Assembly (NCBI GenBank): GCA_963728965.1
Contig: CAVSMH010000012.1
Coordinates: 868,001-932,000 of the forward strand
DNA from: DASQZT01 sp963728965
Lineage (GTDB): Bacteria > Acidobacteriota > Terriglobia > Bryobacterales > Bryobacteraceae
Reading direction: 5' to 3'
Length of the DNA: 64,000 nt
A model generated the notes under the pieces. That model did no database searches, had not been told where the DNA came from, and saw only the letters and a list, made by a program, of their open reading frames with translations. Position numbers and translations under genes: made by a program. This document shows, piece by piece, positions 1-8,539 of the stretch; the first letter of the stretch is position 1; every line of letters begins with the position of its first letter.

Positions 1-956
1 TTGGCCACCGCGGCTTCGTGCGCCGCCAGGTTGTCCGAAAACTGGTGCCCGCCCGAGCCGTCGGGCCGCAGCACGAAATAGAGCGCACCGGAATCGGCGG
101 GATCGAGCACCGCTTGGATGGACGCCGCACCGGGATTCGCGATTGGCCCCGGGGGCAAGCCCGCGTGCTGATAGGTGTTGTAAGGATCGTGGCTCTCGAG
201 GTCCGAGCGGAAAATCGTGCCGCGATATTGGCGCGAAAGCAGCGCGGCGTAAATCGTGGTCGGATCGCAATCGAGCTTCATCCCGATCTGCAGCCGGTTC
301 AGAAACACGGCTGCGATCTGCGACCGTTCCCCCGGCAGCTTGCCTTCCTTTTCCACCAGCGATGCCATCGTCACGGTATCATGCACGTCGGCTTGGCTGC
401 CCAGGGTGCGCCACACGTCGCGAAATTTGTCCGTCATCATCCGGCAGAGCCGCTCCGGGGTGGCGCTCCGGCTGAGCCGGTACGTGTTCGGGAACAGATA
501 GCCCTCGAGCGTCGGCGCCTTGGGATCCAGATCGCGGATCAGCGACGGGTCTCGCGCCGAGGCCAGGAATCGCTCCGCCGGAAACAGTCCCAGCTCTTCC
601 GCCGCGGCGGCGATGTCGAACATGTTCTTGCCTTCCGGCACCACCAGTTCGTAGTAAAAGATGTCGCCACGCACGATGCGCCCGTACACGTCCTGGGGCG
701 TCGCCGGTTGGACGAATCGATATTCCCCCGCTTGCAGGACGTGCCTGCCGCCAATCAATCGCGCGGCCAGAAAGTCCCACCGCGAACGCACCACGCCCGC
801 CCCCGCCAGCATCTCGGCGATCCCGCTGGTGGACGTCCCGCGCGGAATATCCACGAACACCTCGCCCTGGAATCCCTGGTACGGGCGGCTCCGCCAGATC
901 GCGAGCCCGGCCGCCACCACAATCGCCAGCACCAGGAAACGCAGCAGCATCTTCAT
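1..956 (-). CDS. mltG: Endolytic murein transglycosylase MltG (YceG-like), C-terminus cut by window edge
   Basis: The reverse strand from an ATG at 956 reads without a stop to the window start, giving about 318 residues and lacking the true C-terminus. Residues 1-21 form one hydrophobic anchor, followed by a YceG/MltG fold with the family signatures EGYLFPNTYR (about 151-160) and SLVEKEGKLPGERSQIA (about 199-215). By family comparison the catalytic Glu is the first of the VEKE motif, near residue 202. The enzyme cleaves nascent peptidoglycan strands at the inner membrane and sets glycan chain length. Its ATG overlaps the stop of ruvX in an ATGA junction, so the two are co-translated; ruvX-mltG neighbours are common in bacteria. 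Confidence 0.93.
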   Translation of the reverse strand, partial: MKMLLRFLVLAIVVAAGLAIWRSRPYQGFQGEVFVDIPRGTSTSGIAEMLAGAGVVRSRWDFLAARLIGGRHVLQAGEYRFVQPATPQDVYGRIVRGDIFYYELVVPEGKNMFDIAAAAEELGLFPAERFLASARDPSLIRDLDPKAPTLEGYLFPNTYRLSRSATPERLCRMMTDKFRDVWRTLGSQADVHDTVTMASLVEKEGKLPGERSQIAAVFLNRLQIGMKLDCDPTTIYAALLSRQYRGTIFRSDLESHDPYNTYQHAGLPPGPIANPGAASIQAVLDPADSGALYFVLRPDGSGGHQFSDNLAAHEAAVA

Positions 957-1375
957 AGGGAATCCAGATAGCTCTGGAGCAGAATCACCGCCGAGAGCCG
1001 GTCCACCGCGGCGGCCCGCTTTTCGATGCCGATGCCGCTGGCCCGCAGCACCCGGCCCGCTTCCACGCTGGTCAGGCGCTCGTCCCACAATTTCACCGGC
1101 AACCCCAGCCGTTCGTGAAGCGCGTCAGCGAACTCTCGCACCCACCCCGATTGCCGCCCTTCGTCGCCTCTCATGTTCATCGGGTTTCCCATCACGATCA
1201 GGCCCACCTCGCGCTCGCGCGCGAGCTGCTCCAGGCACGCGAGGTCGCTGCGCTTGTTGGTGCGGAGAAGATTGGGCAGGCCCTGGGCCGTAATGCCAAG
1301 CGGGTCGCTGATCGCCAGGCCGATTCGTTTCTTTCCCAGATCCAGCGCCAGGACGCGGGGCTTCGTGGCAGTCAA
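953..1375 (-). CDS. ruvX: Putative Holliday junction resolvase RuvX/YqgF
   Basis: A 140-residue RNase H-fold protein of normal family length. The N-terminal strand LALDLGKKRIGLAISDP carries the first acidic residue, VIMGNPMNMRG is the central family motif, and DERLTSVEA and the late Asp in AAVDRLSAVILL supply further conserved residues. The family is linked to pre-16S rRNA 5'-end processing and possibly Holliday junction cleavage. The only upstream start in frame is TTG at 1375; no Met lies close by, so the start is inferred. The gene overlaps mltG by four bases and is divergent from the transporter at 1434. Confidence 0.92.
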   Translation of the reverse strand: MTATKPRVLALDLGKKRIGLAISDPLGITAQGLPNLLRTNKRSDLACLEQLAREREVGLIVMGNPMNMRGDEGRQSGWVREFADALHERLGLPVKLWDERLTSVEAGRVLRASGIGIEKRAAAVDRLSAVILLQSYLDSL

Positions 1376-1433
1376 TTCAATTACATTATAGACGGCGCCA
1401 TGTTACAGTCGAGACAAGGTTGGTCTTTGCGCC

Positions 1434-2615
1434 GTGGCCTTGATTGCCAAGCCTTTGACGAGCACTACCAACGCCGTGCGGGAGGCCCGGACCTTGGCTC
1501 TGCCGGTGGTCGCCGCGGGTGTGGTCTTCGCCGTACTCTACTTCGGCCGCGTGTTCTTCATCGTCTCCATCACGGCGGTGACCATCGCCTTCATCCTGGA
1601 GCCGTTCGTGGCGCTGCTCATGCGGATGCGCCTGCCGCGCGGCCTGGCCAGCTTTGTCGTTTGCAGCATCGCCCTGCTCTGTTTGTACGTCATCGGGATG
1701 GGCGCGTATTCCCAGCTTGCCGCGCTCTATCAGGACCTGCCCAAGTATGGCCAGCGCATTGGCGATATCGTCGATAGCGTCCAGCAGCGCATTCAGGGAA
1801 TGGAGAGCCGCACCTACGAGCTGCTCGTCCCCGCCCGGCAGCGCCAGCAGGAGCAGGAACGCCTGCGTTTGCAGCAGTTGGCCGAACAGGCCCGCAAGCG
1901 CAGCAAGCGCGCCGAGCCCGCCGTGCCGCCCCAGGTGCCCGGTGCGATTCCGGAGGTGCGCATCCACGAGGAACGCACCGCCATCGGCGATTACATCTAT
2001 TCCCGCCTCAGCTCGGTCTACCAGATCGTCCTGATGGTGTCGTTTGTTCCCTTCCTCGTCTATTTCATGCTGAGCTGGCGCGACCACATCAATCGCAGCT
2101 TTCTGCAGTTCTTCCACGGAGAAGACCGGCTGGTGGCCGCGCGCAGCCTCCAGGGCATCGCCGAAATGGTGCGCGCTTTCGTGGTGGGCAACTTCCTGCT
2201 GGGTCTGCTGCTGGCCGTGCTCAGCTCCACCGTCTTCTGGGCCATGCACCTGCCGTTCCCCATGCTGATCGGCCCGCTCAGCGGGATCATGAGCCTCATC
2301 CCCTACGTGGGCCTGCCGCTGGCCACCCTGCCGCCGCTGTTTTCGGCGCTCAGCATCAACACCTTCTCGACATACGTGCTGGTGGTAGTGGTCGTGGCGC
2401 TGCTGCACCTGATCGCCCTCAACCTGCTATACCCGAAGGTCGTGGGATCGCGCGTGCACCTGAACCCGCTGGTGGTGACCTTTTCGCTCATGCTCTGGGG
2501 CTTTCTGTGGGACGCGCCGGGGCTCCTGCTGGCCATCCCGATGACCGCGGGCTTAAAGGCGGTGTGCGATAACGTCAAGGCATTGCGCCCGATGGGAAAG
2601 TTTCTGGGCGATTGA
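1434..2615 (+). CDS. AI-2E family transporter (PerM/YdiK-like permease)
   Basis: A 393-residue integral membrane protein with GTG start. Hydrophobic segments occur near residues 22-40, 42-62 and 70-90, then a hydrophilic, Gln/Arg-rich coiled region (about 110-175), then at least four further segments to the end. The order of hydrophobic blocks, LIGPLSGIMSLIPYVGLPL (about 282-300) and the C-terminal PMTAGLKAVCDN region match the AI-2E transporter superfamily (PF01594). Members export autoinducer-2 or act as ion antiporters, so the substrate cannot be named here. It is divergent from ruvX across about 58 bases. Confidence 0.88.
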   Translation: MALIAKPLTSTTNAVREARTLALPVVAAGVVFAVLYFGRVFFIVSITAVTIAFILEPFVALLMRMRLPRGLASFVVCSIALLCLYVIGMGAYSQLAALYQDLPKYGQRIGDIVDSVQQRIQGMESRTYELLVPARQRQQEQERLRLQQLAEQARKRSKRAEPAVPPQVPGAIPEVRIHEERTAIGDYIYSRLSSVYQIVLMVSFVPFLVYFMLSWRDHINRSFLQFFHGEDRLVAARSLQGIAEMVRAFVVGNFLLGLLLAVLSSTVFWAMHLPFPMLIGPLSGIMSLIPYVGLPLATLPPLFSALSINTFSTYVLVVVVVALLHLIALNLLYPKVVGSRVHLNPLVVTFSLMLWGFLWDAPGLLLAIPMTAGLKAVCDNVKALRPMGKFLGD

Positions 2616-2654
2616 CAATGGTGGCGCAAACCATGAGGGTGGAGGTCGATTATA

Positions 2655-3650
2655 GTGGCGGACGTTCCGGAATCGGCGAAGCGGTTCATGTCGGGGCTCT
2701 TCGAACGAGCCCGTAAACTCAAAAAGACGATCGCGTTCCCGGAAGGATCGGATCCGCGCGTGCTCGAAGCGGCGGCGCGGTTGGCTCGCGACGGCGTCGT
2801 CAAGCCGGTGCTCATCGGCCCCAGGCCGGCCGGAGCGGCCGAAGGCGTGACCTTCATCGACCCCGTTGGCTCGCCCGCCCTGTCCAGGTACGCCGCGCTC
2901 TACTACGAGCGGCGCCGCGTAAAGGGCATTACCCAGGTCGAGGCCTCCCAGATCGCCCGCCAGCCCCTGTACTTTGCGTCTCTCATGGTCGGCGCCGGCG
3001 ACGCCGATGGCAGCGTGGGCGGCGCCGTGAACAGCACCGCCGAAACGGTGCGCGCCGCGCTCCATGCCGTCGGGCCCGACCCCCGCGCCCGCCTGGTCTC
3101 GAGCGTCTTCATCATGGCGCTCCAGGACGCTTCCCTGGGCCACAACGGACTGATCGCTTTCGCCGACTGCGCCGTGGTGATCGATCCCACCCCCACCCAG
3201 TTGGCCGATATCGCCATCGCCAGCGCCGAAAGCACGCGCGTCCTCATGAATACCGAGCCCATCGTCGCCATGCTCAGTTTTTCCACCAAGGGCAGCGGCA
3301 AACATCCGGAGGTGGACCGCGTCGTCGAAGCCTGGCGCATCGTGCAGGCGCGCGCGCCGGAGCTCAACGTGGATGGCGAACTGCAAGCCGATGCCGCCGT
3401 CTCCGCGGTGGTCGGCGCGTCCAAAGCACCCGGATCCAAAGTCGCGGGTCGCGCCAACACCCTGGTCTTTCCGAACCTGGCATCGGCCAACATCGCATAC
3501 AAACTGGTCGAGCGTTTGGGGCATGCCATGGCCATCGGTCCCTTCCTGCAAGGCCTGGCGAAGCCCGCTAACGATCTCTCGCGCGGCTGCTCGGCCGGAG
3601 ATATCTATAATGTAGCGGTGGTGACGGCGCTGCAATCGGAGCGGGGATGA
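2655..3650 (+). CDS. pta: Phosphate acetyltransferase (PTA/PTB family)
   Basis: A 331-residue protein matching the single-domain phosphate acetyl/butyryltransferase family (PF01515). IAFPEGSDPRVLEAA lies at the N-terminus, YFASLMVGAGDADGSVGGA in the middle, and NTLVFPNLASANIAYKLV plus LSRGCSAGDIYNVA at the C-terminus. It interconverts acetyl-CoA and acetyl phosphate in the cytoplasm. The start is GTG at 2655. The stop overlaps the ATG of the deacetylase-like gene (ATGA at 3647-3650), so the two are translationally coupled. No acetate kinase gene is adjacent. A butyryl specificity cannot be excluded from sequence alone. Confidence 0.9.
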   Translation: MADVPESAKRFMSGLFERARKLKKTIAFPEGSDPRVLEAAARLARDGVVKPVLIGPRPAGAAEGVTFIDPVGSPALSRYAALYYERRRVKGITQVEASQIARQPLYFASLMVGAGDADGSVGGAVNSTAETVRAALHAVGPDPRARLVSSVFIMALQDASLGHNGLIAFADCAVVIDPTPTQLADIAIASAESTRVLMNTEPIVAMLSFSTKGSGKHPEVDRVVEAWRIVQARAPELNVDGELQADAAVSAVVGASKAPGSKVAGRANTLVFPNLASANIAYKLVERLGHAMAIGPFLQGLAKPANDLSRGCSAGDIYNVAVVTALQSERG

Positions 3651-4648
3651 GCGAAAACGTGCAATCCTCCCACGCCCGCCTGCCGGCCGCCACTGCGCAT
3701 CCCGAAAGCGGCCCCAGGCTGCCCTTCCGGCTGGTCTACTCCGAACGCTACGACCTCAATCTCGGCGACCACGTCTTCCCTTCCAAGAAGTACCGCTGGC
3801 TCCACGACCGCCTCCTCCGCACCCGCTTCGCCTCCGCGGCCGATTTCGTGGAGCCGTGCCCCGCCTCCGATGACGACGTCCTGCTGGTCCACGATGCCGA
3901 TTGGGTGGACAAGCTGCGCAGCGGAACGCTCAGTTATCAGGACATTCTGCGCCTCGAGATCCCGTACTCGCGCCGCATGGTGGACGCCTTTTGGCTCTGC
4001 GCCGGCGGCACCATTCTCGCCGCCCGGCTCGCCCTCGAATCGGGTTTGGGGTTCAATATCGGCGGCGGTTTTCATCACGCCTTCCCCGGACACGGCGAGG
4101 GCTTCTGCGCCATCAACGACATCGCCATTGCGGTCCGCCGCCTCCAGAAGGAAGGCGCCATCCGCCGCGCCATGGTCGTCGACTGCGATGTCCACCAGGG
4201 CAACGGAACCGCCGCGATCTTCGCCGGCGATCCCTCCGTGTTCACGCTCTCCATCCACCAGTTGAACAACTATCCCAGCGAGAAACCCCCCTCCAGCCTC
4301 GACATCAACCTCGCCGACGGCATCGGCGACGCCGAGTATCTGCACCGCCTCGGCAACGGTTACCGCGCGGCGCTGGCCATGTTCCAGCCCGAACTCGTGA
4401 TCTACGTGGCGGGCGCGGACCCCTACGCCGAAGATCAGTTGGGTGGTCTGTCGCTGTCCTTCGAAGGCCTCATGGAGCGCGACCGGCTGGCCCTCTGGAC
4501 CGCCCTCACCCATCGCATCCCCGTCGCCGTCGTGCTGGCCGGCGGCTACGCGCAAAGCGTGGAAGACACCATTACCATTCACGCCAATACCGCGGCCGTA
4601 GCCAAAGAAGTGCTGCTCAAAACCCGCCCGCCCGGCCGGGTAACATAA
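3647..4648 (+). CDS. Histone deacetylase-family (AcuC-like) amidohydrolase
   Basis: A 333-residue arginase/deacetylase-fold protein. The general-base His pair is in GGGFHHAFPGHGEGF (His143-144). Zinc ligands are visible in VVDCDVHQGNG (Asp181, His183) and in the later GADPY motif, so the active site is intact. Bacterial members remove acetyl groups from lysine side chains (AcuC deacetylates acetyl-CoA synthetase) or act on small acetylated amines. The four-base overlap with pta and the four-base gap to the next gene put a maker of acetyl phosphate, an acetyl donor for lysines, next to a candidate deacetylase. That coupling is inference. Confidence 0.92.
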   Translation: MSENVQSSHARLPAATAHPESGPRLPFRLVYSERYDLNLGDHVFPSKKYRWLHDRLLRTRFASAADFVEPCPASDDDVLLVHDADWVDKLRSGTLSYQDILRLEIPYSRRMVDAFWLCAGGTILAARLALESGLGFNIGGGFHHAFPGHGEGFCAINDIAIAVRRLQKEGAIRRAMVVDCDVHQGNGTAAIFAGDPSVFTLSIHQLNNYPSEKPPSSLDINLADGIGDAEYLHRLGNGYRAALAMFQPELVIYVAGADPYAEDQLGGLSLSFEGLMERDRLALWTALTHRIPVAVVLAGGYAQSVEDTITIHANTAAVAKEVLLKTRPPGRVT

Positions 4649-4652
4649 CTCT

Positions 4653-5477
4653 ATGAGCCTCACCCAGTCTGATAAGGCAGCTCGCTTCCAGGCCCTTCAC
4701 CACGGACCTGGTGCGTTCGTCATTCCGAACCCATGGGATGTCGGCTCCGCCCGCCTTCTCGCCGGCCTTGGCTTTCAGGCCCTCGCCACATCGAGCGCCG
4801 CCTCCGCCAATGCCCTTGGCCACAGAGACGGCGGGCTCACGCGCGAGCAGGCGCTGGCGCATGCGCGCTCCATCGTCGACGCCACCGATTTGCCTATCTC
4901 CGCCGATCTCGAAAAGGGCTTCGGCGTCCCACCGGAAGTGGTCGCGGAAACCATCCGCCTGGCGGCCGAAGCGGGGCTCGTCGGATGCACCATCGAGGAT
5001 TCGACCGGCAACCCCGACCATCCCCTGTTCGATTCCACCCTCGCTGTCGAGCGCATTGCCGCCGCCGCGCAGGCGGCGCGGGCCCTCCCGTTTCCCTTCG
5101 CCCTGACGGCGCGAGCTCACAACTTTCTCTACGCCTCCCCCAGCCTCGACCAAACCATCGCTCGTCTCCAGGCTTACGAAAAGGCCGGCGCCGATGTGCT
5201 CTTCGCTCCCGGCCTGCCCGATCTCGCCGCCGTTTCCGCAGTCTGTGCGGCCGTCACGAAGCCGTTCAACTTCATGGTAGGGATCAAAGGAAAATCCTTC
5301 TCGGTAGCCGAGCTTGCCACCGCCGGAGTCCGCCGCATCAGCCTCGCGACCTCGCTTTATCGCGCGGCCATGACCGGCTTTCTCGAAGCTGCCCGAGAAG
5401 TGCAAGCCACCGGCCGCTTCACCTTCCTCGACCGCTCCGTCACCACCCCCGAGCTGGTCCAGCTCATGCACGTCTGA
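4653..5477 (+). CDS. Isocitrate lyase / PEP mutase superfamily enzyme
   Basis: A 274-residue TIM-barrel protein of the PEP mutase/isocitrate lyase superfamily. AFVIPNPWDVGSARLLAGLG lies at the N-terminus, the metal-binding region is LPISADLEKGFG, and GCTIEDSTG follows. The isocitrate lyase KKCGH signature is absent and the protein is much shorter than AceA, so it is probably a carbon-carbon or carbon-phosphorus lyase such as an oxaloacetate decarboxylase- or methylisocitrate lyase-like enzyme. The substrate is unknown. It starts four bases after the deacetylase-like gene and is the last member of a three-gene operon. Confidence 0.88.
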   Translation: MSLTQSDKAARFQALHHGPGAFVIPNPWDVGSARLLAGLGFQALATSSAASANALGHRDGGLTREQALAHARSIVDATDLPISADLEKGFGVPPEVVAETIRLAAEAGLVGCTIEDSTGNPDHPLFDSTLAVERIAAAAQAARALPFPFALTARAHNFLYASPSLDQTIARLQAYEKAGADVLFAPGLPDLAAVSAVCAAVTKPFNFMVGIKGKSFSVAELATAGVRRISLATSLYRAAMTGFLEAAREVQATGRFTFLDRSVTTPELVQLMHV

Positions 5478-5682
5478 TCCACCAGCTACCTGGGAGGAAC
5501 CGGGCGCCGGATTCCCCGGATTCCTTTGACCCCCCAATCCGCGACGGCCGCAGCCATGCTAAACTATAAGGGATTCTGAATCCTTCCGCATCGTTTGAAT
5601 CCGCTGAAAGTGCTCCCAAAGCGTTCATCCCGACACTCAACCGATAAGGTAGGCACGTATGGATCGCAGGAATTGAGGAAAG

Positions 5683-5886
5683 ATGAGAGAAACAGGCACA
5701 GTCAAGTGGTTTAACGCGGCCAAAGGATTTGGCTTTATCCAACGCGAAAATGGCGAGGACGTCTTCGTCCATTTTTCGGCTATTTCGGCGAGCGGCTATC
5801 GCTCGCTCGATGAAGGCGCGCGCGTATCGTTCACCGTAAAAAAGGGACCCAAGGGGTTGCAGGCCGAAGAGGTCAGCCCGGCCTAA
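5683..5886 (+). CDS. Cold-shock domain protein (CspA family)
   Basis: A 67-residue single cold-shock domain. The RNP1 motif KGFGFI and RNP2 motif VFVHF are intact, after the typical GTVKWFNAAKGFGF opening. Such proteins bind single-stranded RNA and DNA and melt RNA structure. A GAGGAAAG ribosome binding site lies just before the ATG. About 200 bases of non-coding leader precede it, which fits the long regulated 5' UTR of csp genes, though no specific thermosensor fold was established. A strong hairpin follows the stop, so it is likely monocistronic. Confidence 0.95.
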   Translation: MRETGTVKWFNAAKGFGFIQRENGEDVFVHFSAISASGYRSLDEGARVSFTVKKGPKGLQAEEVSPA

Positions 5887-5908
5887 GGCGCGTCCCAGTC
5901 ATTCTGCG

Positions 5909-5940
5909 ACGGCGGGGTCAGGTCCTGATCCCGCCGTTTC
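5909..5940 (+). terminator. Intrinsic terminator after the cold-shock gene
   Basis: A 14-bp near-perfect stem (5909-5922 with 5924-5937, one mismatch) is followed by a short TTTC tract. It sits 22 bases after the cold-shock stop codon. The loop is very tight and the U tract short, so efficiency is uncertain. Confidence 0.6.
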
Positions 5941-6019
5941 TGTCCCCTTCCGGCCCTCGCGCTCGCTTCGGCCGCCTCCGTTCATCCCCCTCCCGCCCTA
6001 ACGTATCATTCAAGAGGAC

Positions 6020-8458
6020 GTGAATCATCCGAATCTGAAACTCCCGGCCACCCCGCCCGCCACCCCGGCACGGTTCCTGCCCTGGCTGCTGCTCCTGTTC
6101 GCCGGCAGCGGCTGCTCCGCTCTCATCTACGAAATCGTCTGGTACCAGTTGCTGCAATTGGTCATCGGCTCCACCGCCATCTCACTAGGCGTGCTGCTGG
6201 CCACTTTCATGGGAGGCCTGTGCCTGGGCAGCCTCGCGCTGCCGCGCATCCTCGCCGCGCGCACCGCGCATCCCTTGCGCGTGTATGCCGCCGTGGAATT
6301 CGCGGTCGCCCTGTGCGGAGTCCTGGTGCTGTTCGGTATGCCCCTGCTCGACGGCGTCTATACTGCCGCGGTTGGACACGGCCTGCCCGCCATCCTGTTT
6401 CGCGCCCTGATCTGCGGCGCCTGCCTGCTGCCGCCTACCTTCTTTATGGGCGCCTCCCTGCCCGCCGCCGCGCGCTGGCTCGAAACCAGCCCGCGGGGCG
6501 TTTCGTGGATGGGCCTGCTCTACGGTGCCAACACCGCCGGCGCGGTTTTCGGCTGCCTGCTGGCGGGCTTTTACCTGCTGCGCGAGTTCAATATGACCGT
6601 CGCCACGTTCGCCGCGGCGACGCTCAACCTGGCGGTGGCGCTCGTCAGCCTTGCCATTGCCGGACGCACCCCGCCGCGCGCCTCCATCGCCACGCCGCCG
6701 GCCCCGCCTGCCAAACCCGCTCATGGTTATGCGCCCGTCTATCTCGCGATCGCCCTTTCCGGCGCCGCGGCGCTGGGCGCCGAGGTCATCTGGACGCGCG
6801 TTCTCGGGCTGCTGCTCGGCGCTACCGTCTACACCTTCTCCATCATCCTGGCCGTGTTCCTCATCGGTCTGGGCCTCGGCAGCGGCGCCGGGTCGCTGCT
6901 CTTGCGCACCGTCAAGCCGCGCTACGCCCTGGGTTACTGCCAGCTTCTGCTGGTGGCCGCCGTCGCCTGGACCGCCTGGATGCTCGGCCAATCCGTGCCC
7001 TACTGGCCCGTCAACCCGCTGCTCTCCACCAGTCCCTGGTTCACCTTCCAGATCGACCTGGTCCGCGCCCTCTGGACGATGCTGCCCGCCGCCATCCTCT
7101 GGGGCGCCAGTTTCCCCCTCGCGCTGGCCGCCGCGGCCACGCCCGATAGCGATTCCGCGCGCCTTGTCGGTGGTATCTATGCAGCCAATACCGGCGGCGC
7201 CATTTTGGGCGCCCTGGCCTTCAGCATCGTGCTGGTGCCGTGGATCGGCACCCGGGGCTGCGAGCGTGCCCTCATTGTTTTGAGCGCCCTCGGCGCACTC
7301 TGCGTCCTGGCTCCCGCGGCCGTTCGCGCCCGCACCATCGCCCGTGCAGCGGCACTCACTGCCGCGCTCGTCCTCGCCGCCATCCTCGCCGCCAATGTCT
7401 CCCCCGTTCCCCCCATGCTCATCGCCTATGGCCGGCGCATCATGACTTCCCAGGGCCGCTCTCAAATCCTGTTCACCGGCGAAGGCAGGAACTCCTCCAT
7501 CGCGATCTCGAAGTGGGACGATGGCGCCGTCCAGTTCCACGTCAGCGGCAAAGTGGAGGCCTCCACCGAGCCTTACGATATGCGGCTTCAGCGCATGCTG
7601 GGCCACCTGCCCGCCCTTCTCCATCCCAACGCCCACTCGGTCCTGATCGTCGGCTTCGGCGCCGGTGTCACGGCCGGCACGTTTGTCCTCTATCCCGCCA
7701 TTCGGCGCATCGTCATCTGCGAAATGGAGCCGCTGATCCCCCCCACCGCCAACCGCTTCTTCAGCCGCCAGAACTACAACGTCCTCCACGACCCCCGCGT
7801 GCAAATCGTCTACGACGACGCCCGCCACTTCGTCCTCACCACTCGCGAGAAGTTCGACATCATCACCTCCGATCCCATTCACCCCTGGGTCAAAGGCAGC
7901 GCCACCCTCTATTCCCAGGAGTACTTCGAACTGGTCAAGCGCCACCTCAATCCCGGCGGCGTGGTCACTCAATGGGTGCCCCTCTACGAGACCGACCTGC
8001 CGACCGTCAAAAGCGAGTTCGCCACCTTCTTCGGCGCGTTTCCCAATGGAACCATCTGGGGCAACTCCAACGGCAGCGGCTACGACACCGTGGCCCTGGG
8101 GCAGACCGAGCCGCTGCGCATCGATGTCGATGCGCTTCGCGACCGCCTCGCGCAGCCCGAGTCCGCTCCCGTCATGGAGTCCCTCCGCGAGGTCGGCTTC
8201 AATTCGCTCGTGGGGCTGCTCTCTACCTATGCGGGGCGCGCGTCCGAGCTGTCCTCCTGGCTCCAGGGTGCCGAGATCAACCGCGACGGCAACCTGCGGC
8301 TGCAATACCTGGCCGGCCTGGCCCTCAACACCAGTATGGAATCGACCATCTACGCCCAGATCCTCGGCCACAGCGCCTTCCCGCGCGATCTCTTCACGGG
8401 CTCCGGTCAGCGCCTGCAGCAACTGGCGTACGCCATCGAAGCGATGCGCGCGCAGTAG
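6020..8458 (+). CDS. Fused integral membrane / spermidine synthase-like methyltransferase-fold protein
   Basis: An 812-residue protein. Residues about 15-460 contain many hydrophobic helices resembling two transporter-like halves, opening with LLLFAGSGCSALIYEIVWYQ, which is typical of the bacterial fused MFS/spermidine synthase family. From about 530 a Rossmann domain follows: SVLIVGFGAGVTAGT (nucleotide-binding loop), VICEMEP, RVQIVYDDARHF and FDIITSDPIHPW. These match the SpeE fold, but such fused proteins are mostly uncharacterised and polyamine synthesis is unproven. The chosen GTG start has an AAGAGG only about two bases upstream, which is too close, so the true start may be a little downstream. 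Confidence 0.87.
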   Translation: MNHPNLKLPATPPATPARFLPWLLLLFAGSGCSALIYEIVWYQLLQLVIGSTAISLGVLLATFMGGLCLGSLALPRILAARTAHPLRVYAAVEFAVALCGVLVLFGMPLLDGVYTAAVGHGLPAILFRALICGACLLPPTFFMGASLPAAARWLETSPRGVSWMGLLYGANTAGAVFGCLLAGFYLLREFNMTVATFAAATLNLAVALVSLAIAGRTPPRASIATPPAPPAKPAHGYAPVYLAIALSGAAALGAEVIWTRVLGLLLGATVYTFSIILAVFLIGLGLGSGAGSLLLRTVKPRYALGYCQLLLVAAVAWTAWMLGQSVPYWPVNPLLSTSPWFTFQIDLVRALWTMLPAAILWGASFPLALAAAATPDSDSARLVGGIYAANTGGAILGALAFSIVLVPWIGTRGCERALIVLSALGALCVLAPAAVRARTIARAAALTAALVLAAILAANVSPVPPMLIAYGRRIMTSQGRSQILFTGEGRNSSIAISKWDDGAVQFHVSGKVEASTEPYDMRLQRMLGHLPALLHPNAHSVLIVGFGAGVTAGTFVLYPAIRRIVICEMEPLIPPTANRFFSRQNYNVLHDPRVQIVYDDARHFVLTTREKFDIITSDPIHPWVKGSATLYSQEYFELVKRHLNPGGVVTQWVPLYETDLPTVKSEFATFFGAFPNGTIWGNSNGSGYDTVALGQTEPLRIDVDALRDRLAQPESAPVMESLREVGFNSLVGLLSTYAGRASELSSWLQGAEINRDGNLRLQYLAGLALNTSMESTIYAQILGHSAFPRDLFTGSGQRLQQLAYAIEAMRAQ

Positions 8459-8539
8459 CCGCCCATCCGCTGGCCGCAAGGACACCGGCGGGCCTTTGCT
8501 AAAATACCAGGGCGGTACGAGGCGCGGTAGACTTTCCCC

